A stretch of DNA of 64,000 nt, from positions 56,954-120,953 of the forward strand of contig CAYGKA010000007.1 of NCBI GenBank assembly GCA_964350445.1, read 5' to 3'. The position numbers and the translations under genes were made by a program. Shown here piece by piece: positions 52,255 through 62,131 of the stretch. This stretch comes from Hwanghaeella sp964350445 (GTDB taxonomy: Bacteria; Pseudomonadota; Alphaproteobacteria; UBA8366; Aestuariispiraceae). The notes below the pieces were generated by a model. That model had not been told where the DNA came from and did not search any database. It was given only the letters and a program-made list of their open reading frames with translations. Position 1 is the stretch's first letter. Each line of letters starts with the position of its first letter.

Positions 52255-53922
52255 GTGAACGGTTTAGTGCAGGTTTTTCAGAATTTAGGCCCGACGCGGG
52301 TTGCCGCGATCGGCGGTGTCGCCGTTTTGCTGATGGCGTTTTTCATATTCATGATGACGCGCCTCACCTCTCCGGACATGCGGATGCTGTATGGCGACTT
52401 GGATCAGACCGACGCCAACCAGATCATCACCCAACTGACGGCGCAGAGCGTGCCCTTCGAACTCCGCAATCAGGGATCGGAAATCCTGGTGCCGGCCGAT
52501 CAAGTCGCCCCGCTGCGCCTGAGTATGGCGGAAATGGGTTTCGGCGGCCGCGTCCTCGGCAACGAGTTGTTTGATCGCGAGCAAAGCTTCGGAACATCCA
52601 GCTACATGCAGCAGATCACCAGCCAACGCGCCTTGGAAGGCGAGTTGGCCCGCACCATTTCCTCCTTCACCACGGTGAAGTCGGCGCGTGTACATTTGGT
52701 GCTTCCGCAGCGGGAACTGTTCACCCGCGAGGTCCGGGAGCCCAGCGCATCGGTCATCCTGCGCATGCGTGGCGGTCAACGCCTCGACAAACAGCAGGTT
52801 CTCTCCATCCAGCATCTGGTCGCGACCGCCGTGGATCGCCTGAAGCCCAACAACATTACTATCGCCGACGACCGCGGCACCCTGCTCGCGCGCGGCGGCG
52901 ACGAAGAAGGGCTGGCCTCGGCCCAAGCCGACGAATTGCGCAGCAGCTATGAAAACCGCCTCGCCCGCCGGATCGAAGAATTGGTCGAGCGTACGGTCGG
53001 CCTCGGCAAAGTCCGCGTTCAGGTTCAGGCCGAAATGGATATGAGCCAGGTCGTCCAGAACATCGAAACCTACGATCCGGAAGGCCAAGTCTTGCGGTCG
53101 ACCGAATCCATCGAAGAAGCCAACAATCTTTCGGAAGCCGGAGAAGACGCCGTTTCCGTCGGCAACAACCTGCCGGACGCGGGCGGGGAATTCGGAGCCG
53201 GTGGCGGTGTATCCGAAAACTCGAGCCGAACGGAAGAGCGGTCAAACTTCGAAATCTCCAAATCCATCACCAATACCGTCCGCGCCCCAGGTGAGGTCGA
53301 GCGCGTGTCCGTCGCCGTGTTGATCGACGGCACCTATGACGTGACGGCGACCGAAGGCGGTGACGGGGAACCGACCCGCGCCTATGTCGCGCGCACCGAA
53401 GCAGAGATGCAGCAGATCGAAGTTCTAGTCAAAACCGCTATCGGGTTCGAAGACGGTGTGGATTCCGTCGAGATCGTGAACATGCCTTTCGCCGACCCGA
53501 TCGACTTGGATATCGGCGCCGACGAAACCTTCTTCGGCCTGACCGGTCCGGATATCCAGCGGATCATCGAGGTCATCGTCCTGGGCGGCGTCGGCCTGCT
53601 GATCGCCCTTCTGGTGATCCGCCCGCTGGTATCGAAGATTTTCGAAACCTCGGCCGTTTCCATCACCATGGATGACGACGAGCCGGCGCCGGCGCTGATT
53701 ACCGATCAATCAGGGGCGCTGATACCCGCCCCGGCGGGCATGGGTGGCGCAATGGTGCCGGGCGGCGGTGACGAAGACGACCCGGAAACGATGATCGACA
53801 TCGCCCATATCGAAGGCCGTGTGAAGGCTTCGTCGATGAAGAAAATTGGGGAAATTATAGACAAACACCCCGAAGAGGCCGTGGCGATCCTTCGCAACTG
53901 GATGTATCAGGAAAGCAGCTGA
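52255..53922 (+). CDS. fliF: Flagellar MS-ring protein FliF
   Basis: A protein of 555 residues. It has an N-terminal TM (VAVLLMAFFIFMM), the YscJ/FliF ring domain (LYGDLDQTDANQIITQL, ALEGELARTI, and SARVHLVLPQRELF), and a C-terminal TM (VIVLGGVGLLIALLVI) followed by the cytoplasmic tail that binds FliG (IDKHPEEAVAILRNWM). It starts with GTG after a good GGGAGAGG. First gene of the fliF-fliG-fliH-fliN-motA unit. Confidence 0.95.
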   Translation: MNGLVQVFQNLGPTRVAAIGGVAVLLMAFFIFMMTRLTSPDMRMLYGDLDQTDANQIITQLTAQSVPFELRNQGSEILVPADQVAPLRLSMAEMGFGGRVLGNELFDREQSFGTSSYMQQITSQRALEGELARTISSFTTVKSARVHLVLPQRELFTREVREPSASVILRMRGGQRLDKQQVLSIQHLVATAVDRLKPNNITIADDRGTLLARGGDEEGLASAQADELRSSYENRLARRIEELVERTVGLGKVRVQVQAEMDMSQVVQNIETYDPEGQVLRSTESIEEANNLSEAGEDAVSVGNNLPDAGGEFGAGGGVSENSSRTEERSNFEISKSITNTVRAPGEVERVSVAVLIDGTYDVTATEGGDGEPTRAYVARTEAEMQQIEVLVKTAIGFEDGVDSVEIVNMPFADPIDLDIGADETFFGLTGPDIQRIIEVIVLGGVGLLIALLVIRPLVSKIFETSAVSITMDDDEPAPALITDQSGALIPAPAGMGGAMVPGGGDEDDPETMIDIAHIEGRVKASSMKKIGEIIDKHPEEAVAILRNWMYQESS

Positions 53923-54113
53923 GCGCTTTCCGCCAACGGGCTGGGGCCGGAATAAACGCGGATGAGAGGCGGAACGAGGCGAATGAGGTGCGACACCCCC
54001 TTTCCAATCGACAGAGAGTCGGGGACTGTGGCGGTTGCGTCGTGTTCCCGGTCCGCGCGTTTTCAGCTTTTCGGGCGATCTGAACCACAGGGGACCCTCT
54101 TCAGGTATCTGAC

Positions 54114-55130
54114 ATGCGGGTAAGAGAAGACTATCGGGGTCTGTCGGGGCCGGAAAAGGCCGCCATCATGATGTTGGCGATCGGGGAGGACTATGCCGCA
54201 CGCCTGTTCGGCATCATGGACGACGAGGAAATCCGCGAAATTTCCTCATCGATGGCCAACCTCGGTACCGTCAGCTCGAACGTCGTCGAACGCCTGTTCG
54301 TGGAGTTCGCCGAACAAATCTCGTCGACCGGTAGCCTTGTCGGTTCCTACGAGAGCACCGAGCGCCTGCTCGGCAAGGTGCTGGATGCCGACCGCGTCAC
54401 GGCCATCATGGAGGAAATCCGCGGCCCCGCCGGTCGGACCATGTGGGACAAGCTGGCGAATGTGAACGAAGTCGTTCTGGCCAACTACCTCAAGAACGAA
54501 TACCCGCAAACTGTCGCGGTGGTTCTATCGAAGATCAAAGCGGATCACGGATCACGGGTGCTGGCCGCCCTGCCCGAAAGTTTCGCGATGGAAGTCATCA
54601 TGCGCATGTTGCGGATGGAAGCCGTTCAGAAAGAAGTGCTGGACGACGTGGAACGCACCTTGCGCAACGAATTCATGACCAACCTGGCCCGAACCGCACG
54701 CCGCGACAGTCATGAAATGATGGCGGAAATATTCAACAGCCTGGACCGGAACACCGAAAACCGGTTCATGACACTGCTGGAAGAGCGCAATCGCGACAGC
54801 GCCGAGCGGATCAAGGCGCTTATGTTCACGTTCGAGGATCTACAGAAACTGGATCCGTCGGGTGTTCAGACGCTGCTTCGGAACGTCGACAAGGACAAGC
54901 TGGGCATCGCGCTCAAAGGCTCTTCCGACCAGATCAAGGAACTGTTCTTCGGCAACATGTCGGAACGCGCGGCGAAAATCCTGCGCGAAGACATGGCGGC
55001 TCTCGGCCCGGTGCGGCTGCGCGACGTGGACGACGCACAGATGGAGATGGTCAATCTGGCCAAGGACCTTGCAGCACGCGGCGAAATCGTCATCTCCGAA
55101 GGCAGCGCCGAGGACGAGTTGATTTACTAA
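54114..55130 (+). CDS. fliG: Flagellar motor switch protein FliG
   Basis: A protein of 338 residues with the three FliG domains: LSGPEKAAIMMLAIGEDYAA at the start, the middle NEYPQTVAVVLSKI with the EHPQ-like region, and the C-terminal torque region FTFEDLQKLDPSGVQTLLRN, LALKGSS-like and RAAKILREDMAALGP. It couples rotor to stator. It lies 190 bases after fliF; that gap shows no gene. Confidence 0.95.
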   Translation: MRVREDYRGLSGPEKAAIMMLAIGEDYAARLFGIMDDEEIREISSSMANLGTVSSNVVERLFVEFAEQISSTGSLVGSYESTERLLGKVLDADRVTAIMEEIRGPAGRTMWDKLANVNEVVLANYLKNEYPQTVAVVLSKIKADHGSRVLAALPESFAMEVIMRMLRMEAVQKEVLDDVERTLRNEFMTNLARTARRDSHEMMAEIFNSLDRNTENRFMTLLEERNRDSAERIKALMFTFEDLQKLDPSGVQTLLRNVDKDKLGIALKGSSDQIKELFFGNMSERAAKILREDMAALGPVRLRDVDDAQMEMVNLAKDLAARGEIVISEGSAEDELIY

Positions 55131-55175
55131 GAAACCGCGATCCCGGCCGACAGGCAGGGATCGATTTGAGGCAAA

Positions 55176-56054
55176 ATGAAACCCGCGACGGCGAAACCTT
55201 TTCTGTTCGAGCAGTCCTTCGACGAGGAAGCGATGCAGCGCGCCCGCGAGCGGAAGAAGCGCGATGCAGCGGAAGCGAAGCTGGCTGCCGAACAGGCGGA
55301 ACTGAACAAGACCCCGCCCCCACCGACATTTTCGGAAGAGGAACTGCAGGCCGCCCAAGCCACCGCTTGGCAGGAAGGTCATCAGACCGGCCTGGCGGAT
55401 GCCCAGCAGCAAAATGAAGCACAAGTTCTCGCCCTGCTGGAAACCCTTGGCGCCCAGATCAGCGGCATGCACGTGCATCAGGATCTTGCCAACGAACGCA
55501 TTGCCGCGGAATTGACCGGTTTCGCGTTGGAAATCTGCCGTCGCATCCTGCCGGAATTCATCGACAGCCACGGCGGCGAAGAAGTCCGGGCCCTGCTTGG
55601 CGACTGTCTGGAAAAGATCACGCCGGCCAGTCGCATTCTGATCACGGTTTCACCCGGCACGGCGGAACTCTTGGAGCCGCAAATGGATGCCCTGGCCGCG
55701 CGAAGCGGTTTCGAAGGGCGCATGAAGTTGATCACGGACCCGACGATGGGCCCTTCCGATATTGTCGCGGCATGGGATGGCGGCAATCTGGAGCGGTTCG
55801 AAAAAGACCTTTGGCAGAGCATAGAGGCGGTGGTTGACCGCACGCGCGCAGCCGCCCCGCCGGCGCCCGATCTGCCGCAAACCACAGCACAGGCTGAGCA
55901 GGCTGAACAGGCGGGCCAGCCGGCAATGCAGGAAACGCCATCGCCGGAATTGATGGACGATACACCCGCTTCCGAACCGGAAGCACAGGAAGTCGACGCA
56001 TTGGCGGACGACACAGCGGAAACCGTCGTTTCCGAGGAGGACCAAAATGTCTAA
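55176..56054 (+). CDS. fliH: Flagellar export apparatus protein FliH
   Basis: A protein of 292 residues. The start (KPFLFEQSFDEEAMQRARER) is charged and helical, followed by GLADAQQQNEAQVLALLETL and the C-terminal FliH region, AAELTGFALEICRRILPEFI-like. FliH regulates the FliI ATPase. It has a Pro/Ala/Glu-rich acidic tail of about 70 residues. fliI is not in the window. GAGG precedes the ATG; it overlaps fliN by eight bases. Confidence 0.85.
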   Translation: MKPATAKPFLFEQSFDEEAMQRARERKKRDAAEAKLAAEQAELNKTPPPPTFSEEELQAAQATAWQEGHQTGLADAQQQNEAQVLALLETLGAQISGMHVHQDLANERIAAELTGFALEICRRILPEFIDSHGGEEVRALLGDCLEKITPASRILITVSPGTAELLEPQMDALAARSGFEGRMKLITDPTMGPSDIVAAWDGGNLERFEKDLWQSIEAVVDRTRAAAPPAPDLPQTTAQAEQAEQAGQPAMQETPSPELMDDTPASEPEAQEVDALADDTAETVVSEEDQNV

Positions 56055-56403
56055 CGAGTCACAAGAGTTCAACCTCAACGAGTTGGAGGAAGGCGAACAG
56101 AGCGGTGATCCGCTCGACCCACGCGCCGCCGAACTCGTCGCCCCGACCGGCGCCCGGGACCTGGAAGCCGTTTATGAAATCCCGGTCCAGGTTTCCGCCG
56201 TTCTCGGCAAGGCGCATATGCAGGTCAGCCAGTTGCTGAAATTGGGTCGTGGCGCTGTGGTCGAACTGGACCGCAAGGTCGGCGAAGCCATCGACATTTA
56301 CGTCAATAACCGCCTCGTCGCCCGCGGCGAAGTCGTCGTGGTCGATGACAAGTTGGGCGTCACGATGACGGAAATCATCAAGTCCGATAAGACGGGCGGA
56401 TAA
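56047..56403 (+). CDS. fliN: Flagellar motor switch protein FliN
   Basis: A protein of 118 residues. The SpoA domain has YEIPVQVSAVLGKAHMQVSQ, then LLKLGRGAVVELDRKVGEAI, NNRLVARGEVVVVDDKLGV. FliN forms the base of the C-ring. fliM is absent from the window. It overlaps both neighbours, indicating translational coupling with fliH and the motA-like gene. Confidence 0.95.
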   Translation: MSNESQEFNLNELEEGEQSGDPLDPRAAELVAPTGARDLEAVYEIPVQVSAVLGKAHMQVSQLLKLGRGAVVELDRKVGEAIDIYVNNRLVARGEVVVVDDKLGVTMTEIIKSDKTGG

Positions 56404-57236
56404 TGGCGACCGACCTCGAGCGCAGCGCGGAACGTGGATTGAGCCAGCCGACGGCAGGGCGAAGCGCGGTCGATCTAGCGACCGTGCTGGGCATCCTCGC
56501 GGCCGTCGCCCTGGTTGCGGCCGCCATCGTGCTCGGTGGATCGCCAAGCGCCTTCGCGGACGGACCATCCGTCTTGATCGTTTTCGGGGGAACCTTCGGC
56601 GTCACGACGGCCTGCTTCTCCGTCTCCGACATGATCAGCGCCATGAAGGATGTGACGAGGACCGTATTCCGGACCCATCACGACGTTCGCGCCGTCGCCA
56701 TTCAAATGCTTCAGGTCGCACAAGTGGCGCGCTACCGCGGCGTCCTCGCGGTGCAATCCTATCTTCCGATATTGGAAGGGCAGCCGATGCTCGTGCAGGG
56801 CCTGAGCATGGTTATCGACGGAACCGCGGGCGACGAAGTCGAACGCATCATGCTGCGCGAAGTGCAGGCGCGGTCGCAGCGCAACGCGCGCTCCGTCAGC
56901 ATTCTCCGCAAGGCAGCCGAACTGTCCCCGGCGATGGGGTTGATCGGCACGCTGGTCGGATTGGTGCAGATGCTGAGCAATCTGGAAGACCCAGCAACGA
57001 TCGGCCCCAGCATGGCCGTCGCGCTGCTGACGACCTTCTACGGCGCGTGTCTCGCCAACATGGTCTTCAATCCGCTTGCCTCCAAGCTGGAACGCAACGC
57101 GGCGGAAGACATGCTGACCAATCACCTTTGCGTCACCGCGGCCTCGTCGATCGGCAGGCAGGAAAACCCGCGCCGGTTGGAGATGCTGTTCAACACGATG
57201 CTGCCGCCGTCGCAGCGCGTGGATTATTTCGGATGA
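56403..57236 (+). CDS. motA: MotA/TolQ/ExbB-type proton channel protein (MotA-like)
   Basis: A protein of 277 residues with four hydrophobic helices (VLGILAAVALVAAAIVLGG, PSVLIVFGGTFGVTTACF, and two late ones, SPAMGLIGTLVGLVQML and SMAVALLTTFYGACLANMVF). The last two carry the conserved Pro and Gly-Thr pattern of the stator channel. Its position in a flagellar operon supports a MotA role; the MotB partner is not encoded nearby. The start overlaps the fliN stop (TAATG). Confidence 0.85.
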   Translation: MATDLERSAERGLSQPTAGRSAVDLATVLGILAAVALVAAAIVLGGSPSAFADGPSVLIVFGGTFGVTTACFSVSDMISAMKDVTRTVFRTHHDVRAVAIQMLQVAQVARYRGVLAVQSYLPILEGQPMLVQGLSMVIDGTAGDEVERIMLREVQARSQRNARSVSILRKAAELSPAMGLIGTLVGLVQMLSNLEDPATIGPSMAVALLTTFYGACLANMVFNPLASKLERNAAEDMLTNHLCVTAASSIGRQENPRRLEMLFNTMLPPSQRVDYFG

Positions 57237-57309
57237 CCACGATGATCGAAACCACCGAAAGGATGAAACCGGTTTCAGGGTTCATCGAATACGTAAACGG
57301 GATTGCCTC

Positions 57310-58737
57310 ATGAAGTTGCTGATAATCGGGAACCTGGGCGGGCATTTGAGCACCGCCAGTCAGATCGCGATGAAGCGCGGGGCGAAAGTCACATCCGTCA
57401 ACAATATCGACGAAGCCCTGAGCACTCTGCGATCGGGCTATGGCGCCGAGTTGATCATGATGGACGCACGCATGAATATTGCCGATCTCTCCAAAGCCAT
57501 GGAGGCCGAGCGTATTTCCGTCGCTATCATCGCCTGTGGCATCGAAGGGACGTCGGCCGAAATCGCGGTCGCCTCGATAAAGGCCGGCGCGAAGGAATTC
57601 CTGCCCCTGCCCCCGGACCCGGAATTGATCGCCGCGGTCTTCGAGGCGGTCGCGGAAGAAAATCACGCCATCATTCATCGCGACCCGGCCATGCGCCAAG
57701 TGTTGAAGTTGGCCGATCAGATCGCCCCCAGCGACGCCTCCGTCCTGATCACGGGCGAGTCCGGCACCGGTAAGGAAGTCATGGCGCGTTATGTCCATGC
57801 CAAGAGCAAACGGTCGACCGGGGAGTTTGTCGCCCTGAACTGCGCCGCCATTCCGGAGAACCTGCTGGAGTCGGAACTCTTCGGGCATGAGAAAGGCGCA
57901 TTCTCCGGCGCGGTAGCGCGCCGGATCGGCAAATTCGAACAAGCCAATGGCGGCACGCTGCTGCTCGACGAAATCAGCGAGATGGACCCGCGCCTGCAGG
58001 CCAAGTTGCTGCGCGCGATTCAGGAGCGCGAGATCGACCGGGTCGGCGGCGCGAAGCCCGTATCCGTCGACGTCCGTCTGTTGGCGACATCGAACCGGAA
58101 CCTCGACGAAGAAGTCTCCAACGGAAATTTCCGAGAAGACCTCTATTTCCGTCTGAACGTCGTGAACCTGCAGCTTCCCTCGTTGCGCGAAAAGCCCCAG
58201 GACATCCCGGCCCTGGCGGAGCATTTCGCCGCCAAATACGCGGAAGCGAACGGATTGCCGTCCCGCCCGATTTCAGCCCCGGCGATGCAGCTTCTGAAAA
58301 CCCATCATTGGCCCGGCAATGTCCGAGAGCTGGAAAATGCGATGCACCGCGCGGTCCTGCTGGCCCAGGGTAATGAAATCGGCGACGAAGCCATCCTGTT
58401 GAGCGGCGGTCCGACGCACAAACGGCCTAAGGTTGCCGCCACACCCGTTTCCGAGGAGCCCGCGGCGGATTCCGGCGCAGTGGCAGCACCCACGGCCCAG
58501 ACGACGGCCGGAGCACGGGAAGAGGCCGCGTCGCCGGCCCATTCCGCGGGCATGGTCGGCAAGACCGTGGCGGAGGTCGAACGGGACCTGATCATCGACA
58601 CGCTGCAGCATTGCCTGGGCAACCGGACCCATGCCGCGAATATCCTGGGCATCTCCATTCGAACTCTCCGAAACAAGCTGAAGCAGTATTCCGAGGAAGG
58701 CTTGGCCGTACCGGCGCCGGGGGATGGGCCCGCATAA
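57310..58737 (+). CDS. flbD: Sigma-54-dependent flagellar activator FlbD
   Basis: A protein of 475 residues: a degenerate receiver (1-120) with Asp52 (MMDARMN) but no acidic pair near residues 8-10; an AAA+ domain with ITGESGTGKE, GAFSGA as contact loop and LLDEISEMD; and a Fis HTH (RTHAANILGISIRTLRNKL). In Caulobacter FlbD is controlled by FliX rather than by a kinase, which fits the incomplete receiver. A linker of about 75 residues rich in Ala and Pro precedes the HTH. It is the likely activator of the sigma-54 sites at flgI, flgK, flgL and fliK. Confidence 0.93.
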   Translation: MKLLIIGNLGGHLSTASQIAMKRGAKVTSVNNIDEALSTLRSGYGAELIMMDARMNIADLSKAMEAERISVAIIACGIEGTSAEIAVASIKAGAKEFLPLPPDPELIAAVFEAVAEENHAIIHRDPAMRQVLKLADQIAPSDASVLITGESGTGKEVMARYVHAKSKRSTGEFVALNCAAIPENLLESELFGHEKGAFSGAVARRIGKFEQANGGTLLLDEISEMDPRLQAKLLRAIQEREIDRVGGAKPVSVDVRLLATSNRNLDEEVSNGNFREDLYFRLNVVNLQLPSLREKPQDIPALAEHFAAKYAEANGLPSRPISAPAMQLLKTHHWPGNVRELENAMHRAVLLAQGNEIGDEAILLSGGPTHKRPKVAATPVSEEPAADSGAVAAPTAQTTAGAREEAASPAHSAGMVGKTVAEVERDLIIDTLQHCLGNRTHAANILGISIRTLRNKLKQYSEEGLAVPAPGDGPA

Positions 58738-58774
58738 AATGAATGCATTCCACCGGTCCTCACCGAACCGCAAC

Positions 58775-58800
58775 GGGCCGCCTTTTCCAATAGGCGGCCC
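58775..58800 (+). terminator. Hairpin between flbD and flhA
   Basis: GGGCCGCC (58775-58782) pairs with GGCGGCCC (58793-58800). Only two Ts follow, so it may be an attenuator or a weak terminator. Confidence 0.5.
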
Positions 58801-58846
58801 TTGCCGCTTCCATAGCCGATAGCCAGTGAGCGGTTAGGGGAGTCGA

Positions 58847-60979
58847 ATGGCCGATACAGAATCCACGCGCGAACCACCAACACCCTCGGCGCCACCGCCG
58901 CCGGGCATGAGCGTCGGCGACCGCCTGCGCAGCATGAACATTACCCGGGAAATTTTCCTTCCCATCGGCATTCTGGCCATCTTGATCCTGCTGCTGGTCC
59001 CACTTCCGACCCCGCTTCTCGATTTCGCCCTTTCGATCTCGATCACCTTTTCGGTCGTCATCCTGCTGACCGTCGTTTTCATCAAATCGCCGCTGGAGCT
59101 GACATCCTTCCCGACGATCCTGCTCATCGCGACAATGCTTCGACTCGGCCTCAATGTCGCCTCGACGCGCCTGATCCTGTCCGAAGGCCATACGGGCACG
59201 GCGGCCGCGGGCCGGGTGATCGAGGCGTTCGGGTCCTTCGTCGCCGGAGGCAACTACGTCATCGGGATCATCGTTTTCGCGATCCTGGTGATCATCAACT
59301 TCATCGTCATCACCAAGGGCGCCGGGCGTATCGCGGAAGTCGCGGCGCGCTTCACCTTGGACGCCATGCCCGGCAAACAGATGGCCATCGACGCGGATCT
59401 GTCCTCCGGCCTGATCAACGAAGACTCAGCCCGGAAGCGCCGAAAGGAACTGGAGACGGAAAGTTCCTTCTACGGCGCGATGGACGGTGCGTCCAAATTC
59501 GTGCGCGGCGACGCGGTCGCCGGCATCCTGATCACCTTCATCAACGTCATCGGCGGCATCATCATCGGTGTTGTCCAACAGGGCATGACGATGGCGACGG
59601 CGGCCGAAAATTACACCCTGCTGACGATCGGCGACGGGTTGGTCAGTCAGATACCCGCCCTCGTCGTTTCGACCGGCGCCGGTATGCTGGTTACCAAGGC
59701 AGGTGTATCCGGCGCCACGGACGTTGCCGTCTTCGGCCAATTGACCAACTACCGGATGACGTTGTGGATCGCTGCCGGGCTGCTGCTGCTCTTGTGTTTC
59801 ATCCCGGGCCTGCCCGCCTGGCCGTTCGCCCTTCTCGCGGTGGCCTGCGGCACCGCCGGGTACCTGCTGCAACGGCAGGACCGGCAGGAGGAAGTCGCGG
59901 CGCGGATCGCGGAGATGGAAGAAGACGTCCCGGTTGCCCCCCGCGAGGAACCCATTTCCACCGCGCTGCAGATCGACCTCATCCGCTTGGAACTCGGCTA
60001 CGGGCTGCTGCCGCTGATCAACGCGAATGACGAACACCGCTTGACCGATCAGATCAAGGCCCTGCGCCGGCAGATCGCGGGGGAGATGGGGTTCGTCATG
60101 CCGGCGGTGCGTATCCAGGACAACCTGCAACTGCCCGCCAATTCCTATGTCATCCGGATCAAGGAAATCGAAACGGGACGCGGCGACCTGCGTCCGACCA
60201 TGCATCTGATCATTGATCCCAGGGGGGAAAAGATATCCCTGCCCGGGGAATCGACCATCGAGCCGACCTTCGGCCTGCCCGCCATGTGGGTGGCGGACAA
60301 CCAGCGCGAGGAAGCGATGTTCCGCGGCTATACGGTGGTCGATCCCTCGACCGTCGTCGTGACGCATCTGACGGAAATCGTCAAAGACAACATGTCGGAA
60401 CTGCTGTCCTATGCGGAAACCCAAAAACTGATCGACGAACTGCCGGACAGCCAGCGGAAACTCGTCGACGATCTGATCCCGACCCAGATCAATCTGGGCG
60501 GCGTACAGCGGGTTCTGCAAAACCTGCTGAACGAGCGGGTTTCGATTCGCGACCTTCCGACCATTCTGGAAGGCGTATCGGAAGCCGTCGGTTATACCCG
60601 AAACGTGACCCAGATTACCGAACATGTGCGCGCCCGCCTGGCGCGGCAGCTTTCGGATGCGAACGCGAACGAGGACGGTGTCGTGCCGCTGATCACGCTG
60701 ACGCCGGAATGGGAAGAGACATTCATGCAAAGCGTCGTCGGCCAGGGCGACGAACAGCACCTGGCAATGGCGCCCAGCAAGTTGCAGGAATTCATCAGCG
60801 GCGTCCGAAGCGCCTTCGAACGCGCCGCGATGAATGGACAGACCCCCGCCCTTTTGGTCAGCCCGCAAATCCGCCCCTTCGTCCGCTCGGTCATCGAACG
60901 CTTCCGCCCGGTCACCGTGGTCTTGTCGCAGAACGAGATCCATCCGAAGGCGAAGATCAAAACGGTGGCGCAGATATGA
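58847..60979 (+). CDS. flhA: Flagellar export gate protein FlhA
   Basis: A protein of 710 residues. The membrane half has about eight helices with LPTPLLDFALSISITFSVVI and the FHIPEP region, FTLDAMPGKQMAIDADLSSG. The cytoplasmic half follows from about 350 (LIRLELGYGLLPLINAND). FlhA forms the ring of the export gate and binds chaperone-substrate complexes. flhB, fliPQR are not in the window. GGGGAG precedes the ATG. Confidence 0.95.
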   Translation: MADTESTREPPTPSAPPPPGMSVGDRLRSMNITREIFLPIGILAILILLLVPLPTPLLDFALSISITFSVVILLTVVFIKSPLELTSFPTILLIATMLRLGLNVASTRLILSEGHTGTAAAGRVIEAFGSFVAGGNYVIGIIVFAILVIINFIVITKGAGRIAEVAARFTLDAMPGKQMAIDADLSSGLINEDSARKRRKELETESSFYGAMDGASKFVRGDAVAGILITFINVIGGIIIGVVQQGMTMATAAENYTLLTIGDGLVSQIPALVVSTGAGMLVTKAGVSGATDVAVFGQLTNYRMTLWIAAGLLLLLCFIPGLPAWPFALLAVACGTAGYLLQRQDRQEEVAARIAEMEEDVPVAPREEPISTALQIDLIRLELGYGLLPLINANDEHRLTDQIKALRRQIAGEMGFVMPAVRIQDNLQLPANSYVIRIKEIETGRGDLRPTMHLIIDPRGEKISLPGESTIEPTFGLPAMWVADNQREEAMFRGYTVVDPSTVVVTHLTEIVKDNMSELLSYAETQKLIDELPDSQRKLVDDLIPTQINLGGVQRVLQNLLNERVSIRDLPTILEGVSEAVGYTRNVTQITEHVRARLARQLSDANANEDGVVPLITLTPEWEETFMQSVVGQGDEQHLAMAPSKLQEFISGVRSAFERAAMNGQTPALLVSPQIRPFVRSVIERFRPVTVVLSQNEIHPKAKIKTVAQI

Positions 60980-61066
60980 CGGGCGCTCGCGCATTCCAAA
61001 CGTATTTGACCGCGCACATCGACCCGCGCACAGTTTCGGCGCTTGATCCAAGATGGATAGACCGCC

Positions 61067-62083
61067 ATGCGCCTTAAGACATTCCATGCGAAATCGCTGC
61101 AGGACGCGATGGCCCTGGTGCGGGAGCAACTGGGAGACGATGCGATCATCGTCGCCACCCATGAATCCGGCGGACCGCAGGGCGCGCGGGTTACCGCCGC
61201 CGTTGAGCGCGAGGAAGACCCGTTCGACAACATGGGCAACGGCATAGACGTCATCGAAGCGATAACCGATGCCCTGCAGCGTCATGGCACGCCGCCCGAA
61301 CTGACCGACCGGCTGGTCGACGAAGCCTCGATGGTGGAGGAGACCGATCCTGTCAAAGCGCTGACCCACGCGTTGGGCGAAGTTTTCCGCTTCGATCCGC
61401 TGCCTGAAGAACCGGTAGGCCGCCCATTGATCCTAATCGGCCCGCCGGGCGTGGGCAAGACCGTCGGCTGCGTGAAACTGGCCGCCCGCGCCGCCCTCAA
61501 AGATCCGCACATGGAAGACCTGATCCAGGACGAAACGGACGGCCGCAAAGCTACGAACAGTTTGCCGGTGCATATGATCGGGGCGGACAAGCTGAAGATC
61601 GGCGCGATGGAGCAACTGGCGCTGTATGCGGACAAGCTTGGCGCGAACATGGTCGTGGTCAGCGACGGCAAGGCCCTCACGAAGGCGCTGGCGAAATTGC
61701 CGCCCGGCGAATTGATCGTGATCGACACGCCGGGCACGAACCCGTTCAACCTGGAGGAACTGGCCCATATCGTCGAGCTGGCCGAAGCGGGTGAGTTGGA
61801 ACCCATTCTGGTCCTGACTGCCGGCCGCGACGCGGAGGAAGCCGCCGACCTGGCGAAGGCCTTCCGGCCCGCCGGTGCGACCCGCCTGCTGATTACCGGT
61901 TACGACATCGCGCGGCGACTTGGGTCCATGCTGGCGGCGGCGGTGGCGAGCGACCTCGCCCTGTCGGATATCGGCCGCTCGCCCCGGATCGGGGACGGGT
62001 TCGAGCCGCTGGACCCGGCGACATTGGCCCGGATGTTGCTGCCCAAGGCGAAGAAGGCCCATGGAAAGCAGGCCACGCCATGA
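61067..62083 (+). CDS. flhF: FlhF-like SRP-family GTPase with altered GTPase motifs
   Basis: A protein of 338 residues. N-terminal FlhF-type start (MRLKTFHAKSLQDAMALVRE), then an NG domain with an intact P-loop GPPGVGKT (125-132). Other motifs differ from the family: DTYR is DKLK (173-176), DTAGR is DTPGT (from 220) and TKLD is TGYD (277-280). FlhF sets flagellar position and number; here guanine specificity is in doubt. A stretch at about 148-165 looks like an insertion. flhG follows. The ribosome binding site is weak. Confidence 0.87.
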   Translation: MRLKTFHAKSLQDAMALVREQLGDDAIIVATHESGGPQGARVTAAVEREEDPFDNMGNGIDVIEAITDALQRHGTPPELTDRLVDEASMVEETDPVKALTHALGEVFRFDPLPEEPVGRPLILIGPPGVGKTVGCVKLAARAALKDPHMEDLIQDETDGRKATNSLPVHMIGADKLKIGAMEQLALYADKLGANMVVVSDGKALTKALAKLPPGELIVIDTPGTNPFNLEELAHIVELAEAGELEPILVLTAGRDAEEAADLAKAFRPAGATRLLITGYDIARRLGSMLAAAVASDLALSDIGRSPRIGDGFEPLDPATLARMLLPKAKKAHGKQATP

Positions 62084-62131
62084 CCGATTTACATATTCAT
62101 AAGAACCGCATTAAGCGGAGAGGGTTTCATC

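Noticed and set aside
51959..52258. Open frame of 99 codons before fliF
   Set aside because: No ribosome binding site; it runs through the AT-rich presumed fliF promoter and the fliF ribosome binding site.
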